A stretch of 51,029 bases of DNA from CAINVV01 sp036508555 (GTDB lineage: Bacteria > Bacteroidota > Bacteroidia > Bacteroidales > Prolixibacteraceae), in contig DATCHD010000062.1 in NCBI GenBank assembly GCA_036508555.1, positions 1 through 51,029 on the forward strand, read 5' to 3'. The position numbers were made by a program, and so were the translations under genes. Below, piece after piece: positions 32,329 to 40,273 of the stretch. The notes beneath the pieces were generated by a model. The model searched no databases, had not been told where the DNA came from, and saw only the letters and a list, made by a program, of their open reading frames with translations. Within the stretch, counting starts at the first letter, position 1. Each line of letters opens with the position of its first letter.

Positions 32329-33666
32329 ATGTCATTATCAAATCGTTACATATTATTAATGGCCATATCCTTATTCCTTTTTACTAACATGAAAAGTGAG
32401 GCTCAGGATACAATGCGAATTTCGCTTCCGGAAGCCAGGCGAATTGCACTGGAAAACAATGCCAACATCAGGAATTCTACTATTGATATGGAAATTGCCA
32501 GAAAGAAAATATGGGAGACAACAGCTATCGGGCTACCTCATATCGACTCTAAAGGTACCTATCAATATCTTCCGGTAGTTCCTTCTCTCCCTCCTGGCAC
32601 CTTGGGACCCGGAACACCAGCGATCGAATTGGGGGTTAAAAACAATGTAACTTTCGACTTCACTGCTTCCCAGTTGATTTTCAACGGCTCTTATCTGGTA
32701 GGATTAAAAGCAATAAAAACGCTATACCAACAAACGAGCGAGAATACGGAAAAGACGATCCTGGATGTCAATGAATCTGTCATTAATACCTATTACGTGA
32801 TTCTGGTAGGAGAAGAGAGTCTGAAAAATCTTCAAAAGAGTCTGGATAACGTAAAGAAAACAGCTTACGAAATCACCGAAATGAACAAACAGGGTTTTGT
32901 TGAAAAGACCGATGTTGACCAGCTCGAACTGACTACCAATAACCTGATGAATGCTATTAATCAGGTCGAAAGTAACCTTGATATTGGTTACAGGCTTTTC
33001 AGAATCATCCTCGGCCTCGATATCAATGTCAATGTTAAACTCACAGAGACACTTGAAGCCAACAGCCCTCTGCCAGTCACATTCACACCACTGATGAGCC
33101 AATCTTTTAACATAGAAAAAAATATCGATTACCGAATGATAAATACGGCATCTGCACTTTCAAAATTGGAATATCAAAATGCGCTTGCTGCATATTTACC
33201 TATTATTTCAGGATTTTGGAACCACACAGAAAAAGCTAAAAAGCCGTCATTCGATTTTGCAATGAAGGATCTCCTCGGGATCAATCTGAGCTTCCCGATT
33301 TTCAGCAGTGGTCAAAGGATGGCTTCTGTTTCCCAAAAGAAACTGGCCATTGAAAAAATGAACAATACAAAGAAACTGGTATTTAACAATCTGATGTTAC
33401 AAGCCGATCAGACTCAGACAGATTTGAAACTCAAATATGAAAAATTTGAAATTCAAAAGAAGAGCCTTTCGCTTTCAGATCAGATATACCAGCGAACATT
33501 GGAGAAATACAAAAACGGAGTCTCAACAAGTATGGATCTGACAAATACTCAAAACCAATATCTCACAAGCCTAACAAACTATTATCAAAGCATATACGAC
33601 CTGGCAACTGCCAAATCAAAACTTGAAAAAATATTCAACATCAATCAGGAAATTAATAAACAATAA
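32329..33666 (+). CDS. TolC family outer-membrane efflux protein
   Basis: A 445-residue outer-membrane channel. The signal peptide is at residues 1-26 (ends SEAQ). Two OEP repeats are visible: SLPEARRIALENNANIRNS at the N-terminus of the first, and long amphipathic helices rich in Asn and Gln (VEKTDVDQLELTTNNLMN, LTNTQNQYLTSLTNYYQS). It should trimerise to form the exit duct of the RND pump encoded two genes downstream. It is translationally close to tetR (5-base gap). Confidence 0.93.
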   Translation: MSLSNRYILLMAISLFLFTNMKSEAQDTMRISLPEARRIALENNANIRNSTIDMEIARKKIWETTAIGLPHIDSKGTYQYLPVVPSLPPGTLGPGTPAIELGVKNNVTFDFTASQLIFNGSYLVGLKAIKTLYQQTSENTEKTILDVNESVINTYYVILVGEESLKNLQKSLDNVKKTAYEITEMNKQGFVEKTDVDQLELTTNNLMNAINQVESNLDIGYRLFRIILGLDINVNVKLTETLEANSPLPVTFTPLMSQSFNIEKNIDYRMINTASALSKLEYQNALAAYLPIISGFWNHTEKAKKPSFDFAMKDLLGINLSFPIFSSGQRMASVSQKKLAIEKMNNTKKLVFNNLMLQADQTQTDLKLKYEKFEIQKKSLSLSDQIYQRTLEKYKNGVSTSMDLTNTQNQYLTSLTNYYQSIYDLATAKSKLEKIFNINQEINKQ

Positions 33667-33671
33667 ATAAT

Positions 33672-34787
33672 ATGAAAAATTTACTTCTTACGCTGGTAAT
33701 TTTAGCCACGCTAGTCGCCTGCTCACAAAACGGTGACAAAAAATCCCAGGTGGAAAAACTCAAGTCTGAACGCGAAATCCTGAATACGAAAATTACCAAA
33801 CTCGAAGCTGAAATTAATCCTAATCAGCAAAAAACTGAAAAAGCTGTACCTGTAAAGGTTCAGAAATTAGCAACTTCACAATTTAATCACTTCGTTGAAA
33901 TTCAGGGATTGGTAGATGGTGACCAGAATGTATCCGTTAGTCCGCAAGTGGCCGGAGTCGTAACGAATGTCTTCGTTAAGGAGGGCTCGAATGTCAAAAA
34001 AGGAGATATCCTTGCAACGCTGGATGCCCAGGTGCTGAAACAATCAGTCGAAGAGGTCAGAACCCAGCTGGATATGGCCAACATCATCTTTGAAAAACAA
34101 AAGAACCTCTGGGATAAGAAAATTGGCAGCGAGGTGCAGTTTCTTCAGGCAAAAAGCGGCAAAGAATCACTCGAAAGACGCATAAAGACCCTTCAGGAAC
34201 AAATATCCATGGCCAGCATCATATCTCCCATCAGCGGTTCTGTCGAAAACGTTCCACTAAAAGTTGGTCAACTTGCTTCACCGGGACTTCCTACTTCGGC
34301 CATCCGCGTGATCAACATGTCTTCTGCGAAGATTACGGCTGATATTTCAGAAAATTTCGCTTCACGAATCAAAAACGGGAACCAGGTCTTCGTTCGTTTC
34401 CCCGATCTCGGACAGGAAATTGAGACAAAATTAAGTTTTACAAGCCGTTTCATTGATCCCACCAATCGTACTTTCAAAGTTGAATGCAGGATTTCCCCAA
34501 AAGGGGTAGAACTTCGTGCCAACATGATTGCTTATATTAAGATTAAAGATTATTCCAATGAATCCACGCTCATTTTGCCAGTAAATATTATCCAAAGTAA
34601 CCAGGATGGCAAATTTGTCTATTTGGTAGCAAAAGACGGAGATAAAAATACCGCCGTCCGCAAAAAAATAACCACAGGAATGGATTATAATGGCGAAACA
34701 GAGATCATCTCTGGATTGAGTGCTGGTGATCAGGTGATTACTGCGGGATTTCAGAATCTGAAAGAAGGATCACCTGTCATTTTCTAA
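33672..34787 (+). CDS. RND efflux periplasmic adaptor (membrane fusion protein)
   Basis: A 371-residue lipoprotein adaptor with the lipobox LVAC (Cys17). A predicted coiled coil at 25-50 (VEKLKSEREILNTKITKLEAE) precedes the biotinyl/lipoyl-like region (VSPQVAGVVTNVFVKEGSNV near 95). The alpha-hairpin follows at 125-175 and the beta-barrel after it (ASIISPISGSVENVPLKVGQ). It links the inner-membrane RND pump to the TolC duct. The extra N-terminal coiled coil before the barrel is common in Bacteroidota adaptors. Confidence 0.93.
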   Translation: MKNLLLTLVILATLVACSQNGDKKSQVEKLKSEREILNTKITKLEAEINPNQQKTEKAVPVKVQKLATSQFNHFVEIQGLVDGDQNVSVSPQVAGVVTNVFVKEGSNVKKGDILATLDAQVLKQSVEEVRTQLDMANIIFEKQKNLWDKKIGSEVQFLQAKSGKESLERRIKTLQEQISMASIISPISGSVENVPLKVGQLASPGLPTSAIRVINMSSAKITADISENFASRIKNGNQVFVRFPDLGQEIETKLSFTSRFIDPTNRTFKVECRISPKGVELRANMIAYIKIKDYSNESTLILPVNIIQSNQDGKFVYLVAKDGDKNTAVRKKITTGMDYNGETEIISGLSAGDQVITAGFQNLKEGSPVIF

Positions 34788-34805
34788 TAGACAAAAAACT
34801 ATATT

Positions 34806-37800
34806 ATGTCAAAAGATAAATTTTTTATCAAAGAATTTTTTGCAACCAGTTGGGCTGTTGATAACAAGACGAGTGTTTATGTGCTTGCTTTTATTATCTC
34901 CATTTTGGGATTGCTAAACTATTACCAGATTCCAAAGGAACAATTCCCTGAAGTCGTAATACCCTATATCATTGTCAATTCACCATACCCTGGCACCTCA
35001 CCAGTTGACATTGAAAACCTGATTACACGTCCGATAGAAAAACAATTGAAATCCATTGCCGATGTAGTAAAAATCACCAGTAATTCTGTTCAGGATTTCT
35101 CCTCTATCATTGTCGAGTTTGATCCGAGCATAAAAGTCGAGTCTGCCAAACAACGGGTAAGAGATGCCGTTGATATAGCAAAAAGAGATTTGCCGAGTGA
35201 TCTCCCCGACCAGCCTCAGATCATGGACGTTAACCTGGCCGAGTTTCCGGTCATGTACATCAATATTTCCGGTAATTATGACCTCGACAAACTGAAAAAA
35301 TTTGCCGAGATCGTTCAGGATAAAATTGAAGGTGTGAAGGAAATTACACGCGTTGACATCGTTGGCGCGCTGGAACGCGAGATCCAGATCAATGCCGATA
35401 TTTTTAAGATGCAGGCCGCCAAAGTCACTTTTGCAGACATCGAAAGTGCCGTTTCCAGGGAGAATCTGACGATTTCCGGGGGTACCATTACCCAAAACGG
35501 AACCAAGAATTCGGTCAGGCTCAAAGGTCAGTTTGAAAATGTTCAGAACATCCGTGACATTGTTGTCCATGCATCCGGTGGCGCTTACATCAAATTAAGC
35601 GATCTGGCGGAAGTAAAGGACGATTTCAAGGAACAGGAAAGCTTCGCCCGTCTGGATGGCAAGAATGTAATCACCCTCAACGTAATAAAGAAAAGCGGAG
35701 CAAACCTCCTGGACGCCTCCGATCAGATCAAGGTAATTGTTGACGACGTCAAGGGGAAGGAATTACCTTCCGATCTTACCATGACAGTCACTGGCGATCA
35801 GAGCCGTTTTACCCGGAACACACTCGAAGAACTTAACAACACGATTATCATTGGATTCATTCTGGTAACCATCGTTTTGATGTTCTTCATGGGATTCACC
35901 AATGCCTTCTTTGTCGGACTGTCGGTGCCTCTCTCCATGGCAATCGCCTACCTTATCATTCCAAACATTGGCTTTACGATGAACATGATTGTCATGTTTG
36001 CGTTCATTTTTGCCCTTGGAATAGTTGTGGACGATGCCATCGTGGTAATTGAGAATACCCACCGGATGCATCAGAATAATCCGGATATCAGGGTAGCCGC
36101 CAAGCTCGCGGCAGGTGAAGTCTTCCTCCCGATTCTTTCAGGAACACTTACTACCCTGGCCCCTTTCTTTCCTTTGGCCTTCTGGCCAGGAATTGTCGGT
36201 CAATTCATGCACTATCTTCCAGTTACACTGATAATTACCCTATTTGCCTCCCTGTTCGTCGCCTACATCTTCAATCCGGTTTTTGCAGTTTCTTTTATGG
36301 CGCACGAATTCGATTCAGACGAGAAAACCGAATGGAAAAATGCAAAAAAAGTACTGTGGGGCATTTTTGGACTGGCAATTATTTTCTACTTGTTCAAGTC
36401 ATTTGGAATAGCCAACCTCTTGGTATTCACTATTCTGATGGTCTTCCTCTACCATTATGCGATTCGATATTGGATTAAGTCTTTCCAGGAAACATTCTGG
36501 CCAAAAATGATGGCTGCATACGAACGCCTGTTGCGATGGATCTTGTATGGATTCCGTCCGCTTTGGATGCTGGTTGGCATGATCGTCCTCTTTTTCTTCA
36601 CGGTAATGCTGACTGCAATAGTCAAACCCCAGGTACTCTTTTTTCCAAACAGCGATCCTAACAGCGTAATGGTTTATATCAAAATGCCCGGTGGTACCGA
36701 TCAAAATGTGACCGACAGTGTAACCAGGATAGCCGAACGCAGAGTCTATGAGGCAATCGGACAGCACAATCCGGATGTTGAATCTGTAATTTCCAACATC
36801 ACCATCGGAGCCGATGAAGAAGGTTTTACCAGTGCGGGCAAACCATTTAACAAAGGAAAGATTTCCATTAACTTTATTGAAAGCAAATACCGGACGACCG
36901 GTATTTCCACCACAAAATACATGGAAAAAATCAGAAAATCCGTTGGAGATATTGCTGGAACGGTAATCACAGTTGGAAAATCAAAAATGGGCCCACCGAC
37001 AGGTCAGCCTGTCAACATTGAAATTACCAGCGAAAATATGGATGATCTGGTGACTGACGCATTCAGATTTCGTAATTACCTGGATTCACTGAATATCCCA
37101 GGCATCGAAGAATTGAAGACCGATTTTGAACTCAATTCGCCTGAAATAATAATAGAAATTGACCGTGACAGAGCACAAAGGGTCGGCCTCTCAACAGGTC
37201 AGATCGGTATGGAACTCAGAACCGCTCTTTTTGGCAAAGAAATATCCAAGTTTAAGCAGGATGAAGATGAGTTCCCAATCACCTTGCGCTATTCAAAAAT
37301 AACCCGCGAGAATATCAATTCACTGATTAACCTGGTCATTACTTACCGGGATATGAATTCTGGACAGATCAGAACAATTCCGCTCTCGACCGTCGCGAAG
37401 ATTCATTATTCCAGCTCCTATGCAGGTATCAAGCGATTGGATCAAAAAAGAGTAATAACAGTCTATTCAAATGTCTTATCAGGATATTCACCTAATGATA
37501 TCGTCCCAAAGATCAAAGCCTTAGCCAAGGATTTCCCTATTCAACCGGGCACATCAATTAAACTTACAGGTGAACAGGAAAAACAGGCAGAGACTACAGC
37601 TTTTCTTATGCGGGCAATGATTATCGCGTTGGGATTAATATTCTTCATCCTGATTACCCAGTTCGGCTCAGTCAGTAAGTCTATCATCATTTTGAGTGAG
37701 GTAATCTTCAGCATTATTGGCGTGTTATTGGGGATGATATTCTTCCATATGGATATGGTTATCATGATGACCGGATTAGGAGTCGTTGCACTCGGTGGAA

Positions 37801-38195
37801 TCGTGGTAAGGAATGGTATATTAATTGTCGAGTTCTGCGACGAAATGAAGAAACGTGGAATGAAGACACGGAACGCAATCGTTCAGGCTGGAAAAACAAG
37901 GATTACACCTGTGGTTTTAACTGCTTCAGCCACCATTCTTGGATTAGTACCTCTGGCTGTAGGAATGAACATCAACTTCCAAACGCTGTTCTCATCATTC
38001 AATCCTCACATCTATTTTGGTGGCGATAATGTTGCGTTCTGGGGACCGCTCTCCTGGACGATCATCTTCGGTTTGAGCTTTGCTACTTTCCTTACCCTGC
38101 TATTCGTACCGGCTTTGTATTATATGGATTATATTATTCGGATCAAAAACCGCAGGAGAAAGAATCTGAAAAAAATATTGGCAGCCAAAAACTAG
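34806..38195 (+). CDS. RND family efflux transporter, inner-membrane permease
   Basis: A 1129-residue proton-driven pump of the AcrB/HAE1 type. Seen: an N-terminal helix (YVLAFIISILGLLNYYQIPK), the porter-domain pattern SPYPGTSPVDIENLITRPIE, and the TM4 proton relay GIVVDDAIVVIEN (D409 and D410, equal to AcrB D407/D408). TM10 reads GGIVVRNGILIVEF, where AcrB Lys940 is replaced by Arg. The protein is about 80 residues longer than AcrB. Part of the excess, residues ~505-555, looks like two extra hydrophobic helices between TM6 and TM7. The substrates are unknown. It is the last pump gene of the TetR-TolC-MFP-RND operon. Confidence 0.94.
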   Translation: MSKDKFFIKEFFATSWAVDNKTSVYVLAFIISILGLLNYYQIPKEQFPEVVIPYIIVNSPYPGTSPVDIENLITRPIEKQLKSIADVVKITSNSVQDFSSIIVEFDPSIKVESAKQRVRDAVDIAKRDLPSDLPDQPQIMDVNLAEFPVMYINISGNYDLDKLKKFAEIVQDKIEGVKEITRVDIVGALEREIQINADIFKMQAAKVTFADIESAVSRENLTISGGTITQNGTKNSVRLKGQFENVQNIRDIVVHASGGAYIKLSDLAEVKDDFKEQESFARLDGKNVITLNVIKKSGANLLDASDQIKVIVDDVKGKELPSDLTMTVTGDQSRFTRNTLEELNNTIIIGFILVTIVLMFFMGFTNAFFVGLSVPLSMAIAYLIIPNIGFTMNMIVMFAFIFALGIVVDDAIVVIENTHRMHQNNPDIRVAAKLAAGEVFLPILSGTLTTLAPFFPLAFWPGIVGQFMHYLPVTLIITLFASLFVAYIFNPVFAVSFMAHEFDSDEKTEWKNAKKVLWGIFGLAIIFYLFKSFGIANLLVFTILMVFLYHYAIRYWIKSFQETFWPKMMAAYERLLRWILYGFRPLWMLVGMIVLFFFTVMLTAIVKPQVLFFPNSDPNSVMVYIKMPGGTDQNVTDSVTRIAERRVYEAIGQHNPDVESVISNITIGADEEGFTSAGKPFNKGKISINFIESKYRTTGISTTKYMEKIRKSVGDIAGTVITVGKSKMGPPTGQPVNIEITSENMDDLVTDAFRFRNYLDSLNIPGIEELKTDFELNSPEIIIEIDRDRAQRVGLSTGQIGMELRTALFGKEISKFKQDEDEFPITLRYSKITRENINSLINLVITYRDMNSGQIRTIPLSTVAKIHYSSSYAGIKRLDQKRVITVYSNVLSGYSPNDIVPKIKALAKDFPIQPGTSIKLTGEQEKQAETTAFLMRAMIIALGLIFFILITQFGSVSKSIIILSEVIFSIIGVLLGMIFFHMDMVIMMTGLGVVALGGIVVRNGILIVEFCDEMKKRGMKTRNAIVQAGKTRITPVVLTASATILGLVPLAVGMNINFQTLFSSFNPHIYFGGDNVAFWGPLSWTIIFGLSFATFLTLLFVPALYYMDYIIRIKNRRRKNLKKILAAKN

Positions 38196-38222
38196 ATAAT
38201 TGTACCAGGAAAATCGCATTCA

Positions 38223-39683
38223 ATGAAGATTCTGCTAACAGGTGCAACCGGATACATCGGCAAAAGGGTAATCCCGGTCCTACTGGAGCTGGGACATGAG
38301 GTTATTTGCTGTGTTCGTGACAAAAACAGATTTCCTGGCGGCGGAATTTACAAACATCCAAACATCACGCTCTTTGAAGTGGATTTTCTCCATGAGTTCA
38401 CTTCTTCTGAACCCATTAAAGATATTGATGCTGCCTATTTTCTTCTTAATTCGATGGGAAGAAAGGCAGATGACGCCGGACTGCAGGAAGAGATTTCAGC
38501 CCTTAATTTTGTCCGGCTAATTAAGCAAACGTCTGTCAGACAAATCATTTACCTGGGAAACATAACCAGCGAGCGTTCAAGAAAACCCGGACTAACAAAC
38601 AATTTCGAAAATATTTTAAAGTCCAGCGGAATACCTATTACTTCGCTAAAGACGGAAATCATTGTCGGTTCCGGCAGCGCATCTTTCGAGATTATCAGGG
38701 ATTTAGTTGAGCTGCTGCCTGTTATGGTTGCCCCAAAATGGATCCGTACAAAGACCCGGCCAATTGCCATCCGAAACGTGCTTGAATATCTGACAGGAGT
38801 ATTGTTAAAAGAAGAAACTTTCAATAAAACTTATGAAATCGGCGGTCCGGACATCTTAAGCTACAAGGAAATGCTTCTTCAGTTTGCAGAAGTCAGGGGA
38901 ATGAAAAGGTACATACTGACTGTTCCCTTCATGGCTCCCAGGTTCTCTTCTTACTGGCTTTTTTTAATCACCTCTACTTCCTACAAGCTGGCTCAGAATC
39001 TAGTGAATAGTATGATGAAAGAGATCATTCCCCAACAAAATGATCTGGACCAACTTTTGAATATTCACCTTCTCACCTACCGGGAAGCCGTAAAGCTTGC
39101 TTTTCAGCGAATTAAACAGAACAATGTTGTATCGAGCTGGAAGGATTCCCTGGTTTCAAGCTATGAAGACAATTCATTACTTCAGCATCTGAAAGTACCC
39201 TCTGCAGGATGTTACAAAGACCGCAGACGAATGGAAATTACTACCAGTGTGGATCAGGTACTTCATAATATGTGGTCGATCGGCGGGGAAAGAGGATGGT
39301 ATTATGGAAACTGGCTTTGGGATATCAGAGGTCATCTGGATAAATTGTGGGGAGGCGTTGGATTGAGAAGGGGCAGGACCAATACGGATACGATTCATAC
39401 TGGTGATACGCTGGATTTTTGGCGTGTTTTGGTGGCAGACAAACAAAACAGGCGACTTCTCTTGTACGCGGAGATGAAAGTACCCGGAGAAGCCTGGCTG
39501 GAGTTCAAAATCATACAGAAAAGCAAGAAACCTTATCTTCAGCAAACTGCCACCTTCCGTCCGGTTGGAGTAGCCGGAAGGCTGTACTGGTATGCCGAAC
39601 TTCCGTTTCATCTTTTCATCTTTAACGGAATGGCCAAAAATCTGATCCGGTACAATCAATTGCAGTCGCAGGATCCCATTTAG
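38223..39683 (+). CDS. SDR-type NAD(P)-binding protein fused to DUF2867
   Basis: A 486-residue protein. Residues 1-~290 are an atypical short-chain dehydrogenase of the NmrA/NAD-dependent epimerase type: ILLTGATGYIGKRVIPVL at the start, RQIIYLGNITSERS near 108 and a YEIGGPDILSYKEML segment. The catalytic YxxxK of classical SDRs is not obvious. Residues ~330-480 are DUF2867, with WSIGGERGWYYGNWLWDIRG and a Trp/Arg-rich beta region (LLLYAEMKVPGEAWLEFKI). The fusion is known across bacteria but has no assigned reaction. It starts 27 bases after the RND gene, so read-through from the efflux operon is likely. A terminator follows. Confidence 0.85.
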   Translation: MKILLTGATGYIGKRVIPVLLELGHEVICCVRDKNRFPGGGIYKHPNITLFEVDFLHEFTSSEPIKDIDAAYFLLNSMGRKADDAGLQEEISALNFVRLIKQTSVRQIIYLGNITSERSRKPGLTNNFENILKSSGIPITSLKTEIIVGSGSASFEIIRDLVELLPVMVAPKWIRTKTRPIAIRNVLEYLTGVLLKEETFNKTYEIGGPDILSYKEMLLQFAEVRGMKRYILTVPFMAPRFSSYWLFLITSTSYKLAQNLVNSMMKEIIPQQNDLDQLLNIHLLTYREAVKLAFQRIKQNNVVSSWKDSLVSSYEDNSLLQHLKVPSAGCYKDRRRMEITTSVDQVLHNMWSIGGERGWYYGNWLWDIRGHLDKLWGGVGLRRGRTNTDTIHTGDTLDFWRVLVADKQNRRLLLYAEMKVPGEAWLEFKIIQKSKKPYLQQTATFRPVGVAGRLYWYAELPFHLFIFNGMAKNLIRYNQLQSQDPI

Positions 39684-39745
39684 ACACTATCCGGCAATTA
39701 TTCACGAATCATTCGAAGGATCATATCCTGTTTAAATTCAGTTTT

Positions 39746-39788
39746 ATACAATAAAAAAAGAGGCTTGCGGCCTCCTTTTTTATTGTAT
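39746..39788. terminator. Bidirectional intrinsic terminator
   Basis: A 19-base stem with one mismatch: ATACAATAAAAAAAGAGGC at 39746-39764 against 39770-39788, with loop TTGCG. A and T tracts within the stem let it work on both strands, for the DUF2867 gene and the small Cys-rich gene. Confidence 0.85.
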
Positions 39789-39801
39789 ACCTGATGGTAA
39801 A

Positions 39802-40026
39802 TTATTTTTTGATTGTTTTTGCAGCGGCTTTTGCAGCGGCTTCTGCTTTTGGACAAGGGGCGTTACCATTTTTCCCAGCTGCAGCACAGCAGGCAGCTTT
39901 GCCATCTTTGGCACAAGTCATGGTACATTCCTTCTTAACTTCTTTCTTTGCAGGGTCTTTTGCGAATGCAGGCGCAATCATGGCTACACCAAATACAAAA
40001 GTCAAAACAAGGGCTAACTTTTTCAT
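39802..40026 (-). CDS. Small secreted Cys- and Ala/Lys-rich protein
   Basis: A 74-residue protein of unknown function. A textbook signal peptide (MKKLALVLTFVFGVAMIAPA, cut after AFA at residue 22) leaves 52 mature residues. These contain five Cys (34, 38, 46, 47, 58), arranged CxxxC, CC and C, followed by a Lys/Ala-rich tail with AEAAAKAAAK repeats. The Cys pattern could bind metal or form disulfides, but neither is shown. It lies alone between a strong terminator and a tandem 17-bp repeat. No homologue is recognised beyond small hypothetical proteins. Confidence 0.7.
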   Translation of the reverse strand: MKKLALVLTFVFGVAMIAPAFAKDPAKKEVKKECTMTCAKDGKAACCAAAGKNGNAPCPKAEAAAKAAAKTIKK

Positions 40027-40028
40027 AA

Positions 40029-40065
40029 TGAATCAATTTTATTATAAGTGAATCAATTTTATTAT
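40029..40065. repeat. Tandem 17-bp direct repeat upstream of the small Cys-rich gene
   Basis: TGAATCAATTTTATTAT occurs perfectly at 40029-40045 and 40049-40065 (period 20). It occupies the 5' region of the minus-strand small gene, whose ATG ends at 40026. On that strand it duplicates TAAAATTG, one base off the -7 consensus. Confidence 0.8.
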
Positions 40066-40099
40066 TTATTTGGTTCAAAATTAACGAAAAATATAATTC

Positions 40100-40273
40100 A
40101 TTCGACAAATGGTACAGGAAGAAATATTCAACAAAATCTGGGGAAACAGTGATTATTTCTCCGGCAGAAGTCTGGATGTCTATATTTCAAAGCTCAGAAA
40201 GTACATTCAGGACGATCCGGCCATTGTCATCGAAAATATTTCAAAAGTCGGATTCCTATTTAAGAAAAGCTAA
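40100..40273 (+). pseudogene. Response-regulator relic: OmpR-type winged-helix C-terminus
   Basis: From ATG 40109 the frame reads MVQEEIFNKIWGNSDYF and continues through SGRSLDVYISKLRKYIQDD to VGFLFKKS and a stop at 40273. This is the last ~55 residues of the DNA-binding domain of an OmpR/PhoB response regulator: the recognition helix region (DVYISKLRKY) and the final beta hairpin are intact. No receiver domain, and no first half of the winged helix, is found upstream; a stop in frame lies at 40094-40096. It therefore appears to be a deletion remnant. Its end overlaps the tkt stop on the other strand. Confidence 0.75.

Noticed and set aside
40029..40065. Tandem 17-bp repeat considered as an attachment site or phage core duplication
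   Set aside because: The copies are only 3 bases apart, with no integrase or tRNA gene nearby.
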